Source of the DNA: Trematomus loennbergii
Taxonomy: Eukaryota; Chordata; Actinopteri; Perciformes; Nototheniidae
Assembly: GCA_012861695.1 (NCBI GenBank)
Contig: JAAOOA010000399.1
Span: 13,002,731-13,066,730 of the forward strand
DNA length: 64,000 nucleotides
Direction of reading: 5' to 3'
The notes beneath the pieces are model-generated. The model ran no database searches. It was not told the origin of the DNA and worked only from the letters and a program-made list of their open reading frames with translations. A program made the translations under genes and the position numbers. How positions within the stretch are numbered: the stretch's first letter is position 1; every line of letters begins with the position of its first letter. Of the stretch, positions 15,432 to 27,776 are shown one piece after another.

Positions 15432-18400
15432 GTGAGTACAGTCTGTGTAGTGAACCAGGGATAATACAAATCATCCAGTTTCTTCATGCTTATTAAATGC
15501 TAATAAAGCTTAGCAGCACAATTCACTTGCAGAAGTTTCAGAAACTGAGTGGGCATAAAAAGGTTTTAATGTGAAAACACTTGCAATACACATAACAGGC
15601 ACAACATTTACAGAGTTTGTGAAAATATTCATTTGTATCTGTGCTTAAACATGAGAACAGTGATGGCCAATATAGTGCTATGTTTAAATAGCACCAAACA
15701 TGAATATTGAAATAAGTAATGAAGTTTACATTTTCCGTTTGTCTGCCTACTTTTTTTTTTGCTGTCAGATTTGATAAAGCTTGAGCCGGAGTCACCGCCG
15801 CAGTACTCCGACATTCCCGTGTTCTCCAAGCTCACGGACGAAACGTCGGCGTCAGCGCTAAACATCGAGTGTCGTGTGTGTGGAGACAAAGCTTCGGGGT
15901 TTCACTATGGCGTCCACGCCTGTGAGGGCTGTAAGGTAGGACTGAAATAAATCAGATGTACACATGAAAATGAGATGTATAAACAAGTGTTTAAAACAGT
16001 TGATTACATCATACTATGGTGGCAACTAGCAACTATATTGATTCTCAAATAATCTGTAGATTATTTTCATAATTAAACAGGTTCCCTTTGATTTTTTATG
16101 TAGTTCAACTGCAAAAATTCTCTATACTAAAAGAAAAAAATATGCCATTCTGTCGACTTCAGCTCAATATTCTACTTCACACTGAGCAGACTTCCTCTTT
16201 GCTTTTCGAGGCTAAAGATATCTCCTACTTGAGAATATATTATACAGTATGTCAGGGTCATTTTACTGTTAGCATAGCTTGACTGTCAGAATTGATGTTA
16301 AGTTTTCAAAGGAATTGTTTGGACAAAACCATCACTTTGTAGTCTTTATTTCTTCCTTTCCATAGAAATTCTGGCTCGATGCATATTATGGCTTATATTG
16401 TAGTGCACAGCAGTGGACAGATGCTCTCAATGCGCACAATGAAAAAAAGAATGCCCCCTATATTTTCTTTTATGCCAGGAATTTGCTTAGCTTGTAACGA
16501 ATTTGACTGCAGATGGTTAAGTTTTGTTTCTATGCCAGTCTTTCATTTTCTGTCACCATGTGTCACTCTCGGGTGAAACGTGTTGATGGAATAAATAATT
16601 CTGTAATGCATTTTTTTCCTCTTTTTGAAGTCTGACAGTCTAACCACAAGCCCCATACACTTTCCACTCTGTGCGGGCTCAGCACAGGCTTTTGCTTCTG
16701 CAGCCCATAAGCTCTGTGTGTGTTGTCTGTCAGGGTATAAATAACTAATAGAGTGTGGGGGAAGTTTCACACATATTTCCACTTTCTTTGAAACTCTGAG
16801 GGGTAATAAGAAGAAGAGCTATTGTATGGTGACATGTTAGACAAAATTACTCAGTATGCTTTTCTTTTGTTTAGTTTCAAGAAGTCTTTGAGTTTTCAAG
16901 AAGACTGAATTTATTCAGATAAGTTGGTATTAAAGCTACTATACACACTGTGTTTCTTTCAACCTTCAAACTTTGTTTGCAGTATTAGAAAATTCACCTC
17001 TAAACCTAAGAGTTTTAAAAGAAAAATGTATATTTGGTCCAATTAGATGACTTAATACACATTTCGATTTAGCATTCATTATTGACATAATATTAATAAA
17101 AAGGTTCACAATGAAACCATCACAAAACCTTGACAGGCACCACTTTATGAAGTAACTCAACTTCAAAGTACTGTCTGTGCAGCCAAAGCCTGATATATCT
17201 AATCCCTCCAAAATTGTTAGAAACACACCAGTGAACCAGTGACATGTTTCTTTATTACCAAGAACACTGGCACTGAGGTTTATTTTGATATCACATACGC
17301 ATAAACAACAAGCAATAAGACTCCCTCCAACAATTACTTTTTTATTATATACAAATAAAATCATGCTGGTGACAAAAAACAAGAGTCTATGACATAAAAT
17401 AAGAAAAATCAGTTTCAGTTTATGAGATTGTTATGCGAGATGTTAACACTGATATGTGAGATAACATGCCAATTTTTCAGATCAATTAAAGAAAGAAAAA
17501 ATGTTGGGGTATTTATTTGTGTTTATGTATGACCTCAGAGATGTGGGCACTACACTCTTCCCTTGGCCAGCTTCGCTATATTTTAACTTTTTCCTGTGTG
17601 AATGAATACGTACCTTGCAGAGCCTTGACCTTATGTTGTAAATGTATATGCGTAATGAGGAATAAATAGGTTTTTAAAACTTATATACACACACATAGTT
17701 TTTGGGTGTTTGCTTATTAAACTATCTAACAAATACAATACAAATAAATTATTAACACTACATTTGACATGGCAGGAAGTTGAGAAACAGGATAACTCAT
17801 TGTTGGTTTTGTTTGGTTCATTGGTTTGTTGAAAATAAGTGAAATACAGAATGTATCTAGGCTTATTATACAATAATACTATAAACAACCACTAAGCCCT
17901 GACTGTGACCATATGCATGAACCAGCACCTAGCTGACACTGTCAGGACTGTTAGATTTAATACAAGACACAAGGCTCTTAGTCTCAGTCACACTGTACCT
18001 CAGAGGCTGTAAGGTACAGCGGCCATTGTTCTGCTCGAGTCCCAGGGGAGACTCACCAGAAGAGGGGGTCAGCCAAGCAGGCAAACACTTAATTGTTTCA
18101 CAACAGCAAACATTCTTTATTGAGGTGGAGCCTTGACCCCCTTTGACTTCCTTCTTCTTTAAATAACCTACAAATAAAAGAGGAACATCTGTGGATCATA
18201 GGAATGCAGATGCCAAACACCCCAGCTTTCTCGTATTTGAATCAAAGAAGCATACAATTCAATTCTGCTTGTAAAGTCCTCAGGTTTTTCTATTCATCCC
18301 TCCATTTACTCTCTTAGTCAGTGTAGACAAACACCACAGCCGTCAATAAACCTGTGTGTAGGAGTGTGTTGGCAGGTTGACCATTGCTACATAGTTACTA

Positions 18401-21400
18401 GCTGAGATAAGCTCGAGTCTTATGGCTCCTTTGGTCCTAAGGTTGAAAACACACAAATCCACCCTGAAACACAATCTGCTTTAAACCACACTCGTGGGCA
18501 GAGTGATTGACTTCCTCGCAGATTAGAAACAGCCAGGTATCTAATCTGCATCTATCAGCCAATAGATGCTCTGTGGAGCGCCTACACAAACCACAAACTT
18601 AAATCAGATGATGCTTTATTGTTGTGTATAATTAAGGCGCACGCAATGCTAGGGAAAACATTGTTCTTTACCTATCTCTATTCATGTCTTATTTGCCATC
18701 AAAAATAGTCTATTCATCCAATTTTTTAAAGAATTTTTCTCCGACCCAGTTCTATTAAAAGCAGCAAAATTAACAAAGAGCGAATGCTTAACAAAGTGTG
18801 ATATCTTTAGTGAAACTATCTGAACTAATTGTCTTTCTTCTCTTTCCTCTAGGGTTTCTTCAGACGCACTATCAGGTTAAAGTTGGTGTACGATCATTGT
18901 GATCTTCACTGTCGCATTCACAAGAAGTCCCGCAACAAATGCCAATACTGTCGCTTCCAGAAGTGCCTCAATGTCGGCATGTCACACAACGGTAAGATGT
19001 TCATACTGACACACACCTTACACCTCAGTGTTTAATCACAGTATGTACGATGGGCTTGATCCGTATGGAGATAAACAAACAAAGCTTAACTACGAGAAGA
19101 GATCTAAAGTTCAGGTTCTGTACATTCAGGTGTTTTTATTTTCTAGCACCCTCATTTACGCTCATTATAAATAAGGAGACGTAGCTCAAAAAGCAAGATC
19201 TTCTTTGAAATTGTGTCTCAGGAAACATCTTCTTGCAGACCAACTCCTTTGATGCCCTCTCAAAGCGAGAGATACACTTTCACCACACTGCTGCCCATTT
19301 TGGTCTTTGAGGTGTGTTGGTAATATATGCAGCATCACCACTGCTGTATATGTTGCTTGTTGCTTCCGCTGTGGCTTTCGACCCGTATCGTATGATTCAG
19401 TTCCCAGCACTCTTGCCATGTACCTGCCAGCCCAAAGGCATTATTGAAAATGAAATACGGTAAAGGCTAACTGTTCTAGTTAATGTGCAGTTTCTCTGAA
19501 CATATTATCCTCACAGTATTAAATAGTGTGGTGAATTTGCCAGAATTTGCCAGGATAAAATGCCTTTTTGTATTTGTTCCCCAACAAATATTTCTCCTTA
19601 AAATACCATAAGATTTAAATTCAAACATTTTCCGTAAATACTTTTATAAGCTTAAAAAAGAGCTACAGTACAGCTTGCCATTCACAAACAATTGCTATGA
19701 TCGTTTTTAAATGATTATAAAACAGGTTTCCACACAAACTGATAACATAATTTGTAAATTTGTCCAATCAAATGAAATGAGCACATCCACATCTCAAAGT
19801 GAGCCATTGTACACCGACATGTTTTCATCTATAAACTCCAGATCAGGGTAGAGATGCCCAGAATACAGCCTCAGTCCTAGTAACTGCACAACAGGATGGT
19901 AACACAGTTCATTTGTTTGAACTTATTTGAACTTTGCCCTCTGCACTGCCTGACAAGCTGACGTTTTCAGACAACATCACCCTGTCAGTTCAAGAGAAAT
20001 CACATACTGTACATACAACTCGTTTATTTGCCATCATTGTGACAGTGCACTTGTAGTTTTGTTTTGTTAGCATTTGATGGCCACTGAAGCGCATTGACTG
20101 GCACGACTGTAGCATGTTTTGATATGAAGGACTGGGCCTCTGCAGGTGAGTTTCAGCACAGACCTGCGACTGTGTGGGCGTGCACAGGTTGCACTTGATT
20201 GAACTGACTCTCCCAGACTGAACCTGTTAGGGAGGGACAACTTGAAACTTTCCCTCTTTTGATATATGAACTTCATGACCTATGAAAATTCTGAGCATAG
20301 TGGGGCTCAATTTAAATCTTAAAGTCTGTAAGTAAAAGGGTGGAGAACCCTTTTGGTGGGGACCCTCCTATTTCCTTACTGCTGCTTGACTCTTGCAGCC
20401 TGTCTGAGATTGTTTTCATGGAGTGCGTTAGTTTTGAGAAAGGGCTTTCCAGTTAGAGCTTTTTATAAGGAGATTTTGGTAGTTTGATCCCTAATGTTAG
20501 CCATGAATTGCTTTTGCTTGTAGGGAGGTATTATCTCATCTCATGGTGGTGGTAATACTGCATTGTTTGCTTCCTCGGGCAAACATGTTAGTGTGTTTGT
20601 CTTTCAAGCTGACCTTAAGGATAGGTGACTGGTCCACATTTCAAAGGCTTACACACTGTCAGGCTGTGTGGACGTTATAATCTGCATATACAGCTCCACA
20701 ATGGATGTTAATCCACACATTGTCAGCCCAGTTTAGCACGTTATTTCTAGTTTAAATATACAGTTTGTTGGTTGAATACAGATTATGCATTCTTAAAGGT
20801 GGGGTAGGTAATTTTGGAGAAACCAGCTCGAGTGTGCTAGAATTTGAAAATACACAGCCGCAAAAAATCTGCCACTTCCTTACAGAGCCCCTCCTCCAAC
20901 ACACACGAACGTGCACATGACCAATGAGGGCACGAGATAAGTTTGTGCACAGATGGAAGGCTGACAGGCAGGTAGGCCATCCAGTTATTTTAGCCGGGCC
21001 GGCTCAAATGATTGGTCGTGCTTTTTACAGTATTACAGCTTCCACAGATGACATTTTTTTATGGATTTTGTCAAAGCACTTAAGATATTCATTGCTATCG
21101 GGATGTTAAGAGCATTCCATGGAATATAACAAAAAGTGTATCTCGAGCCGGTTTCTCAAACTTACCTACCCCACCTTTAACTAAGACACTTGCTTTGCAT
21201 CTTAAGTGAGCATATTTTTTTCCCCATATTTTATCCTATTCTATATTCTAGATGGAAATGTATTTTTCTACATGAATGGGTTAAACTGCTATAATAGGAT
21301 AATAGGTTCATACTAGAAACTACATTAGTAGTACCTGCCGCTTTATCTCTCCCCTCCTTCTCTTATATCACGCTACTGTTATTTCATAAGGCACAGCCGG

Positions 21401-24400
21401 TTCTTTGAAAGTTTGCTCTGTGTGGGTTTTTAATTTATCAATGATTGTCATCTCAGAGTACATAGACCATAACTGATTTCTCCAAGCTGCTGTGTCACCG
21501 CTGTGGGCTGGTTGCCAGTTTGTGGTAGGGCAACTTTAGTTTGTATTCATTTGCTTAAGGTGTGCTTTCATCGCACAGTCAGCATTACACAATCACATAG
21601 CATTAGAAGCTGGGCACGGGTTTCAATGGAAGATAATTAATGACTTTCTCCAACAGTAAAAAAAGAGTTTAACCATTTCACAACTTAGTATCAAATGTCC
21701 GTTGGTAATATAATAAAATGTTTTCCCTACATCTTATTTAAGATCTATATTATATACCTACTATATTTAGCAACTTGAATAAACTATTTTAAACTTAAGT
21801 AATGGAAATCAATTTGTTAATTTGTGTTAAAAGGTATTGTGTTTTCACTGAAAGAAATGGAGACACTTGAAACTGAACCTTAAAACGTTTTTAAAGTAAG
21901 TGATCTGGTAATACCAATGTCAAGTTATGAAAACAATAACATTTCAAACAGCATTTTAGGCCAACTGTCAGCTGATTTAACACCATAAAATAGGTCCTAA
22001 AGTAAATAAATGTTTCCATATCTTTCACAAAAACAACCTATCCACTTTGAAATGGACCTGGCTCTGTTATAAGTTATTTGTAAATGCTCAATGTAATAAA
22101 ATCTGCCGCAACAGCTGGAAAAAGGGAGGAAAAAGAGACTTGTGTAAATATGTAAGATCGTTTTTCAGGTTTTTTAATGAGCTGTGTAAACATCATAACC
22201 AATAAATAATACACAAGCCTATTATTAAAGAGAAGAACATATAATAAGTGCTTGATCCGACACGCCTCATAAAATCACAGGAGGAACAGTTTCCAATGAA
22301 TGAGCTGCAACTAGAGAAGTTGTCTGAGCAGTAGTTGCATGTCAATTAAATTCAGAAAGCTTTGATTTCCCTGTGATTCCCTACAAACGTATAGACATTT
22401 CACCCATCTGAAATCAGTCTCTCCATATATTAATGCCATTTATTGTATAACAAGTTGTTTGTTTGCTGTAGATAGCAGGTCATTTTGTGGACATTAGCTG
22501 GTCGATCTGGTTCATTGATCACTGTCCAAACATACGAGATGTGATAAAGAAATTAAACAACCATGGCGGCAACCATGTATATCTATACTTTAGTGTATAC
22601 ATTCATTCCAACACCACATTAGCAGCTTAACAGCCAGTGTTGCAGGAGCTTTGCCTGCATTTTAGAGATCACGCTAAATGGCTTTGGAATGCTAAACTTT
22701 GTGAGTGGATTTTGTGAGCATGGTATACAGTAACATGTTTTTGAGTTGACTGTTAAATGTAGACTGTTCGTTTTGGATAATTTTCTGGTTTTGGATAATT
22801 TGACAGCAGGAAGAAAAACACTAAGGGTTTGTTGGTTAACTTAAAATATTAAGAAAAGTGTTGAGAAATGTCAAAAGGTGGCTACATGTAACATTTAGTT
22901 TGTTATGTACAAATGTGTGTTTATCTGTATTATTATTCTTGTTTACTGTGTGTTTCTGTGTGTGCTCTTATATCCTGTGTCCACTAGTGTCCATTTGTGC
23001 GCTAATGTGTGTTTCCGTCTGTCGGTTTTCTTCCCCAGCCATTCGCTTTGGCCGGATGCCTCAGGCGGAGAAGGAGAAACTTCTAGCTGAGTTCTCCTCT
23101 GACATGGTGCACATGCACCCGGAGGCGGCTGATCTTAGGGCTCTGGCCCGGCATCTGTACGAGGCCTATCTGAAAAACTTCCCCCTCACCAAGGCCAAGG
23201 CCAGGGCCATCCTCTCTGGGAAGACCGGAGACAACGCGGTAAGCACCACTGCCTTAAATCTATTTAGCTTCTTCTTTTTTTAAAGGTGGGGGAGTGCTGC
23301 ATATCGCCTGCATAAGCCAAATACCTTTTATTGAATCTTCTACTGGAGGAGCGCTTTGGTAGCCGAGTGGTTACAGCACATGCCATTTAACCGCAGCGGT
23401 TTCTATTCCAGCCTTGGGTCCTTTGTTGCACGTCACTCTCACTCTCTCCCCAGTTTCTAGATCTGTCAGGTCAGATAAAAGCAGAAATGGCAACAAAAAA
23501 AGGTCTGGGAAATATCATAAGAAACACATTTGTACATTTATACTGTCCATGATGACAAAAAGACAGACCTAATTTAATACTATATAATTTCCAAAATAAG
23601 GTAATAAAAAACTATTCTTAACTATGAAAAATGTATCTTCACTTACACATTAATTATATCACAAAATTACCAAAATTCTCTCCCATGTGCAGCTTTAAGT
23701 TTTACATGAATCAAGCCGATCGATGGGAAAAAATAATACATGTTTGACGTGAAAAGTAGCTTTTTACTTCAAATAGTTCAAGGTTTTTTGCCTTGCTCCC
23801 TTTATATCACATTAGGTCTTTTCAGGCTGTTAATGCTACTCAAACAGGAACAGTGGATTGACTGCTTTTACATGCCTTGGCTGTTATCAAACACATCAGA
23901 TTACAGCGGTCAAGCTATGCAACAGGATATATACAGTAATGACTTCAACATGGCTACTCAACATGTCAAACTAATTTATTAGACATTTGGTAATTTAGAC
24001 AAGTGGACTGTAGGAAAACATGTTGGACAAAAGAATGAAAATGTGAGATATCATCTGTATTAGCTCGTAAGGTTTTGCAATATGAAATCTCAGTATTCTA
24101 AGGAGACCTAATCAGCAAATCCACATCAACTTAAATGCAAGTGGCAGACAGAAAACTGTGGTGTATATTTATTAATGATCAACAGTGTGTTTCTGATGAT
24201 GACTTTAGTCTTGTATTTCATCTCAGAAATACTGTCATGATAACGTTATTAAACGTATTTTTAAATAAGGTCTTCCTTTGAAAGTATTTTAATATAATGT
24301 CATTAAGTACTGTTCATCAGTGCAGTGAGGTGTAGTTGAAATCTGAGAACACTTAGCTGACCAACCGTAACTATTAAGTAAATGCAGTGAGTCAAATGGC

Positions 24401-27400
24401 CAGCAGCTTTTGATTGGTGCAACTTAGCAGTGAATCAAACACTTATAAATACATTACCATTTCATTCATAAAGTTTGGATTTGAATAGTGTGACTGCAAA
24501 TGATACCAAAATGTCAAATGCAGATATATTGCCCTCAAAATGAATTATAATTATACTGTTAGAGTTTTTTTATCTTCCTCTTTTTATTCCTGTTGTTTCC
24601 TCTCCCAGTGAAGTCAGATGAGTTCATGGTCACTCCGCCTCTCTGCAGTCGGATTGTTTTGACTGTTCACTTCAGCGATAGCAGCCACATGGCACTGCAT
24701 AATCTGTTGGTTTGAGGAAGTCTTGGTTTGTTTACTAAACCACAGTCAATAATTATCTCTTTAGTCAAATATTTACATTTGTTTACGTGTGCGGCCTTGA
24801 TACGAGTAGATTTTTTTAAATCAACATTTAACTCCAGCTGCACCATTAGAAATATAGCAACTAAACCGTTTTTACATTTCTTAACTAAATACTTACTTAC
24901 TAAATGTCTTTTTTTATCTGGCAACATCTAGCTTAAGTTAGCTACCATTAGTCAACTTGGACAACTGCTCACCAAGTACAGTATGTGGCAGCCACAAGGA
25001 GCAAGGGTTAGTTTTAACCAATACATAGGAATTCAACCTCGGTATTGTTAGAGAATAAATGGGTTTTTTCTTTTTCAAGAAACCAGTGATTTGTTTCAAA
25101 TCGGGGCCCTGTAATAGCTGATTACTGCACAAGCATCACATACTGTATATATATCTGATTCCATCACATTATTTGTTTGCTGTAATTCCCTTTTCTATGT
25201 CTTACATTTTTCACCTCTTGAAAAGGAAGATTTAAGTATTTGAAAGGTACTCTTCATCATTCAGGCCGGTGCATGTCTTTGCCAGTGTTTCAATAAAGAG
25301 TAAGAGCAACTTTAACTTAGTTATGCTTCATTTACCTGGAATGTTGTTTTTGTCTGCAGCAAAGATTTATTTGCTTTGTCCGTCGGATGTATGAGATGTG
25401 TAGTGTTTGCTTTTTCTGTTCTGATGAATGAGCCATGATCAAAGTGCACACACAGTGCATTACATAGCTCACGTGTCCTCAGAAAACCTGCAAGGAGCTG
25501 CTCTTTCATCTATGTTTTCCTTTTCCACCGGCTCTTTCTCACCTCCAATCGTCTCTCTTCTTATTTCTCTACCTGCAGCCTTTTGTCATCCATGACATGA
25601 AGTCTCTAATGGAAGGAGAACAGTTTATTAATTGTAGGCAGATCCCCTTAAAGGAACACCACCACCACCACCAGCAGCAGCAGACCTCCGCCCTAGCAGC
25701 TGGACTTGGAGGTTAGAAACACAATAACGTCATTATGTGGAGATGTTTGAAAGTCTGTTTTTGTATAATTTTCTTTCTTATCACTAAATATCTATCAAAC
25801 CCAATAATTAAAATGTACTCTAACAATGTTACCTTCCTTGTTTAAATGCCTTCAAACTTTGGCTGCTCTTTGCACATTCAACTGAAACGCCTCATAAGGG
25901 ACTAAGGTTTCTTTCTGTGCATATCTCATCTGAATCCTGGCATCACAGGAGCTCACCAGGGGTCAGAGTATGGCTTTCTCGGAATGACAGCATCAGCGAA
26001 GAGGGACCCCAAGACGCTTTGGAGCTGCGTTTTTTCCACAGCTGTCAGTCACGTTCGGCCGAAGCAGTGAGAGAAATTACGGAGTTTGCAAAGAGTATCC
26101 CAGGGTTCAGCGAACTGGACCTCAATGATCAGGTGAGAAACATGAAGATTGCTGCTAATCCATTCTGTCAACATGTGAAGTTTCTTACAAACTATCAATT
26201 CTAAAGATCTAATGAGCATCAACCCTTCACCCTTTCCCAGGTAACTTTGCTGAAGTACGGTGTCATTGAGGTCCTAATCATCATGATGGCGCCTCTGATG
26301 AACAAAGACGGGACCTTGATCTCCTACGGACAGATCTTCATGACGCGGGAGTTCCTCAAGAGCCTCAGGAAACCTTCAGTCAAATGATGGAGCCCAAGTT
26401 TGAGTTCTCAGTCAAGTTCAACATGCTGGAGCTGGACGACAGCGAAATGGCGCTGTTTCTGGCTGTCATCATCCTCAGCGGGGGTGAGTGGTGTTCCTAC
26501 AGGATATGTCATAGATCATAGGAGAGGAGTTTAGAGGTTTCATTTGATCCCATACTCAAGTCTGTCATTTAACATGGAGCTGCAGCCATGATAGATAGAA
26601 TAGAATCGGAGGGATGAAACCCCTCTTTAATGGTCACACATGCAGAGCACACAGCACACACAGTGACATTTTGCCTCTGCATTTAACCCATCCTAGTACC
26701 ATGAGTCTAGTACTAGGAGCAGTGGGCAGCTATTTACAGCGCCCGGGGAGCAATGGGAGTGGGGGGGAAGGGGTTGTCCGGTGCCTTGCTCAAGGGCACC
26801 ACGGCAGGGCCCAGGAGGTGAACTGGGACCTCTCCAAGTAGCAGTCCACACTCCATATTTAGGTCTGTTCGGGACTTGACCGGCGACCCTACGGCTCACA
26901 GTCCAAGCCCGACTGACTGAGCCACTGCCAGACGAGAGAGAGTTGTAATAAGTTACATATTAGCATTACAGTCTTTATATTAAATGTTATCAGTGGAATA
27001 AAAAGTTATTTAATGATTGTTTCACTGTGGTTACATTGTAAAACACAAATAAATGCACACACACCTCTGCACATTTAAAATGTTGCATGTCAATAAAACT
27101 GACAGACCAGTGCAGCACACAGCGGAGAACATTAAAACACTGATACTGATCAACGAGGCATAACGTTATTTACACTCTCATAACTTATCAATATTTTTTA
27201 GGAACTAATGGTTTAAAATGTCAACTTTTGTATGCGTGTGTAACAGCAAAGCGACCTCCCTCACACCCTTTGTGGTTTGTTATTACTGGTTAGCGTGAGG
27301 CCACTTGATAAAAGTCTGGCCTTGAACCTAATGAGGGAAAACAATCAGACATGTCAATTATTTATAGAAATTACAAAGATTATAGCTTGCAATAAAGATA

Positions 27401-27776
27401 AGAAGTCTTTGTAAATAGCAATAATACAGCCAGGTCAGGTAATAAGGGTCAGCTAAATTAAGGGCTTTAATAGATACTTAATCAGTCACCAGTATATCCC
27501 TGATGTATCCTCTCTGTAACGCATGTAGACCGCCCGGGCCTGCTGAACGTGAAGCCCATCGAGCAGCTTCAGGAGACGGTGCTCCACTCTCTGGAGCTGC
27601 AGCTGAAGCTGAACCACCCCATCTCTCTGCAGCTGTTCGCCAAGCTGCTGCAGAAGATGACCGACCTGCGTCAGATCGTCACCGACCACGTGCACCTCAT
27701 ACAGCTGCTGAAGAAGACGGAGGTGGACATGTGCTTACACCCTCTGCTGCAGGAGATCATGAAGGACTTGTATTAG
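15140..27776 (+). CDS. pparg: Peroxisome proliferator-activated receptor gamma (NR1C3), 8 coding exons
   Basis: Ligand-activated nuclear receptor that binds DNA with RXR and controls lipid storage and adipocyte genes. Coding exons: 15140-15431, 15769-15935, 18853-18991, 23039-23238, 25579-25711, 25960-26132, 26241-26483 and 27529-27776. All splice phases agree except for one missing base in the seventh exon. The product is about 531 residues if that base is restored. Order: Ser-rich A/B region from [11 protein letters not shown]; two C4 zinc fingers ([15 protein letters not shown]-box CEGCKG, then CDLHC and CQYC); hinge; ligand-binding domain ([21 protein letters not shown]) ending in LQEIMKDLY, the AF-2 helix. 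The residues VIEVLI and EIMKDLY identify the fish gamma type. A loss of one C at 26373-26374 puts TGA at 26385-26387, so the sequence as written stops after about 416 residues. The start ATG follows directly after an acceptor and matches the usual fish N-terminus. Confidence 0.95.
15769..15935 (+). CDS. pparg: pparg coding exon 2 (end of A/B, first zinc finger)
   Basis: The acceptor is TTTGCTGTCAG and the donor is AAG|GTAGGA. It encodes [14 protein letters not shown], a sumoylation-like KLEPE site, and the first zinc finger [20 protein letters not shown] ending at CK. The split after the P-box Lys is the conserved nuclear-receptor intron position. Confidence 0.96.
15936..18852. other. pparg intron between the two zinc-finger exons
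   Basis: About 2.9 kb with a GT donor and a TTCCTCTAG acceptor. It is AT-rich, and I recognise no element or exon in it. Confidence 0.8.
18853..18991 (+). CDS. pparg: pparg coding exon 3 (second zinc finger)
   Basis: Encodes [20 protein letters not shown] through [20 protein letters not shown]. It is bounded by CCTCTAG and G|GTAAGA, phase 0 to phase 1. All four zinc-binding cysteines of finger two are present. Confidence 0.96.
18992..23038. other. pparg intron with a TTAA inverted-repeat element
   Basis: About 4 kb. Apart from the element at 20793-21180, nothing conserved was recognised. It ends at a good acceptor, TTTTCTTCCCCAG. Confidence 0.8.
20793..21180 (+). mobile_element. TTAA-flanked inverted-repeat element, copy 1
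   Basis: It starts TTAAAGGTGGGGTAGGTAA and ends with the exact reverse complement TTACCTACCCCACCTTTAA. The inverted termini extend inward imperfectly (GAGAAACCAGCTCGAG against CTCGAGCCGGTTTCTC). It is 388 bp with no coding capacity. Two further copies, at 35136 and 57862 (reversed), share the interior words GACCAATGAGGGCACGAGAT and GGAAGGCTGACAGGCAGGTA. The TTAA ends suggest a piggyBac-type target site, but I cannot separate target duplication from terminal repeat. It is a non-autonomous (MITE-like) element. Confidence 0.85.
23039..23238 (+). CDS. pparg: pparg coding exon 4 (hinge)
   Basis: Encodes [20 protein letters not shown], then the hinge through [14 protein letters not shown]. Acceptor CTTCCCCAG, donor GCG|GTAAGC, phase 1 to phase 0. 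Confidence 0.95.
23239..25578. other. pparg intron with a tRNA-type SINE
   Basis: About 2.3 kb. It holds the SINE at 23349-23500 and is otherwise AT-rich with nothing recognised. Confidence 0.8.
23349..23500 (+). repeat. tRNA-derived SINE
   Basis: The head reads GCGCTTTGGTAGCCGAGTGG TTACAGC, resembling a tRNA A-box. It is followed by a degraded B-box-like GGTTTCTATTCCAGCC, then the teleost SINE body with GGGTCCTTTGTTGCACGTC ACTC, and it ends in an AGATAAAAGCAGAAATGGC tail plus an A-rich run. This matches a common teleost SINE layout. It sits in a pparg intron on the same strand. Confidence 0.75.
25579..25711 (+). CDS. pparg: pparg coding exon 5 (start of ligand-binding domain, His/Gln tract)
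   Basis: Encodes [20 protein letters not shown], then a five-His, four-Gln run from CAC/CAG codons and TSALAAGLG. It ends in phase 1 at G|GTTAGA. In mammals this part and the next exon form a single exon, so fish have an extra intron here. The simple His/Gln tract lies in the loop where lineages differ in length. Confidence 0.92.
25960..26132 (+). CDS. pparg: pparg coding exon 6 (ligand-binding domain)
   Basis: Encodes [20 protein letters not shown] through [10 protein letters not shown]. The frame requires the acceptor CTCACCAG at 25958-25959. The nearer AG at 25947-25948 would shift the frame. The pocket cysteine of FHSCQ (human Cys285 position) is present. The donor is CAG|GTGAGA. Confidence 0.88.
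26241..26483 (+). CDS. pparg: pparg coding exon 7 (ligand-binding domain) with a one-base loss
   Basis: It reads [20 protein letters not shown] through [10 protein letters not shown] in frame. The frame then breaks at AAACCTTC (26371-26377): the family reading [14 protein letters not shown] needs one more C. As written, TGA appears at 26385-26387. After the break, the other frame continues cleanly to LAVIILSG and a GTGAGT donor. The exon is 243 nt where 244 keeps phase with exon 8. Confidence 0.92.
26593..26936 (+). repeat. Teleost interspersed repeat in pparg intron
   Basis: It contains the well-known fish words GCAGTGGGCAGCTATTTACA, GCGCCCGGGGAGCAATGGGA, CCTTGCTCAAGGGCACCACG, GCAGGGCCCAGGAGGTGAAC and GACTGAGCCACTGCCAGAC. 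The copy is nearly full length and well preserved. It should not be read as coding, although it gives open frames on both strands. The TE class is not certain from sequence alone. Confidence 0.75.
26937..27528. other. Remainder of last pparg intron
   Basis: AT-rich, with nothing recognised. It ends at a weak acceptor, CTGTAACGCATGTAG, which lacks a long pyrimidine tract but is the only AG that keeps the frame. Confidence 0.7.
27529..27776 (+). CDS. pparg: pparg coding exon 8 (helices 8-12, AF-2)
   Basis: Encodes [20 protein letters not shown] through LQEIMKDLY and the TAG stop at 27774-27776. The AF-2 helix is present. The human Tyr473 position reads Met, while the His449 position is kept (TDHVHL). 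Confidence 0.96.

Noticed and set aside
26614..26899. Open frames on both strands in the last pparg intron
   Set aside because: They lie inside a well-known teleost interspersed repeat (words such as CCTTGCTCAAGGGCACCACG).
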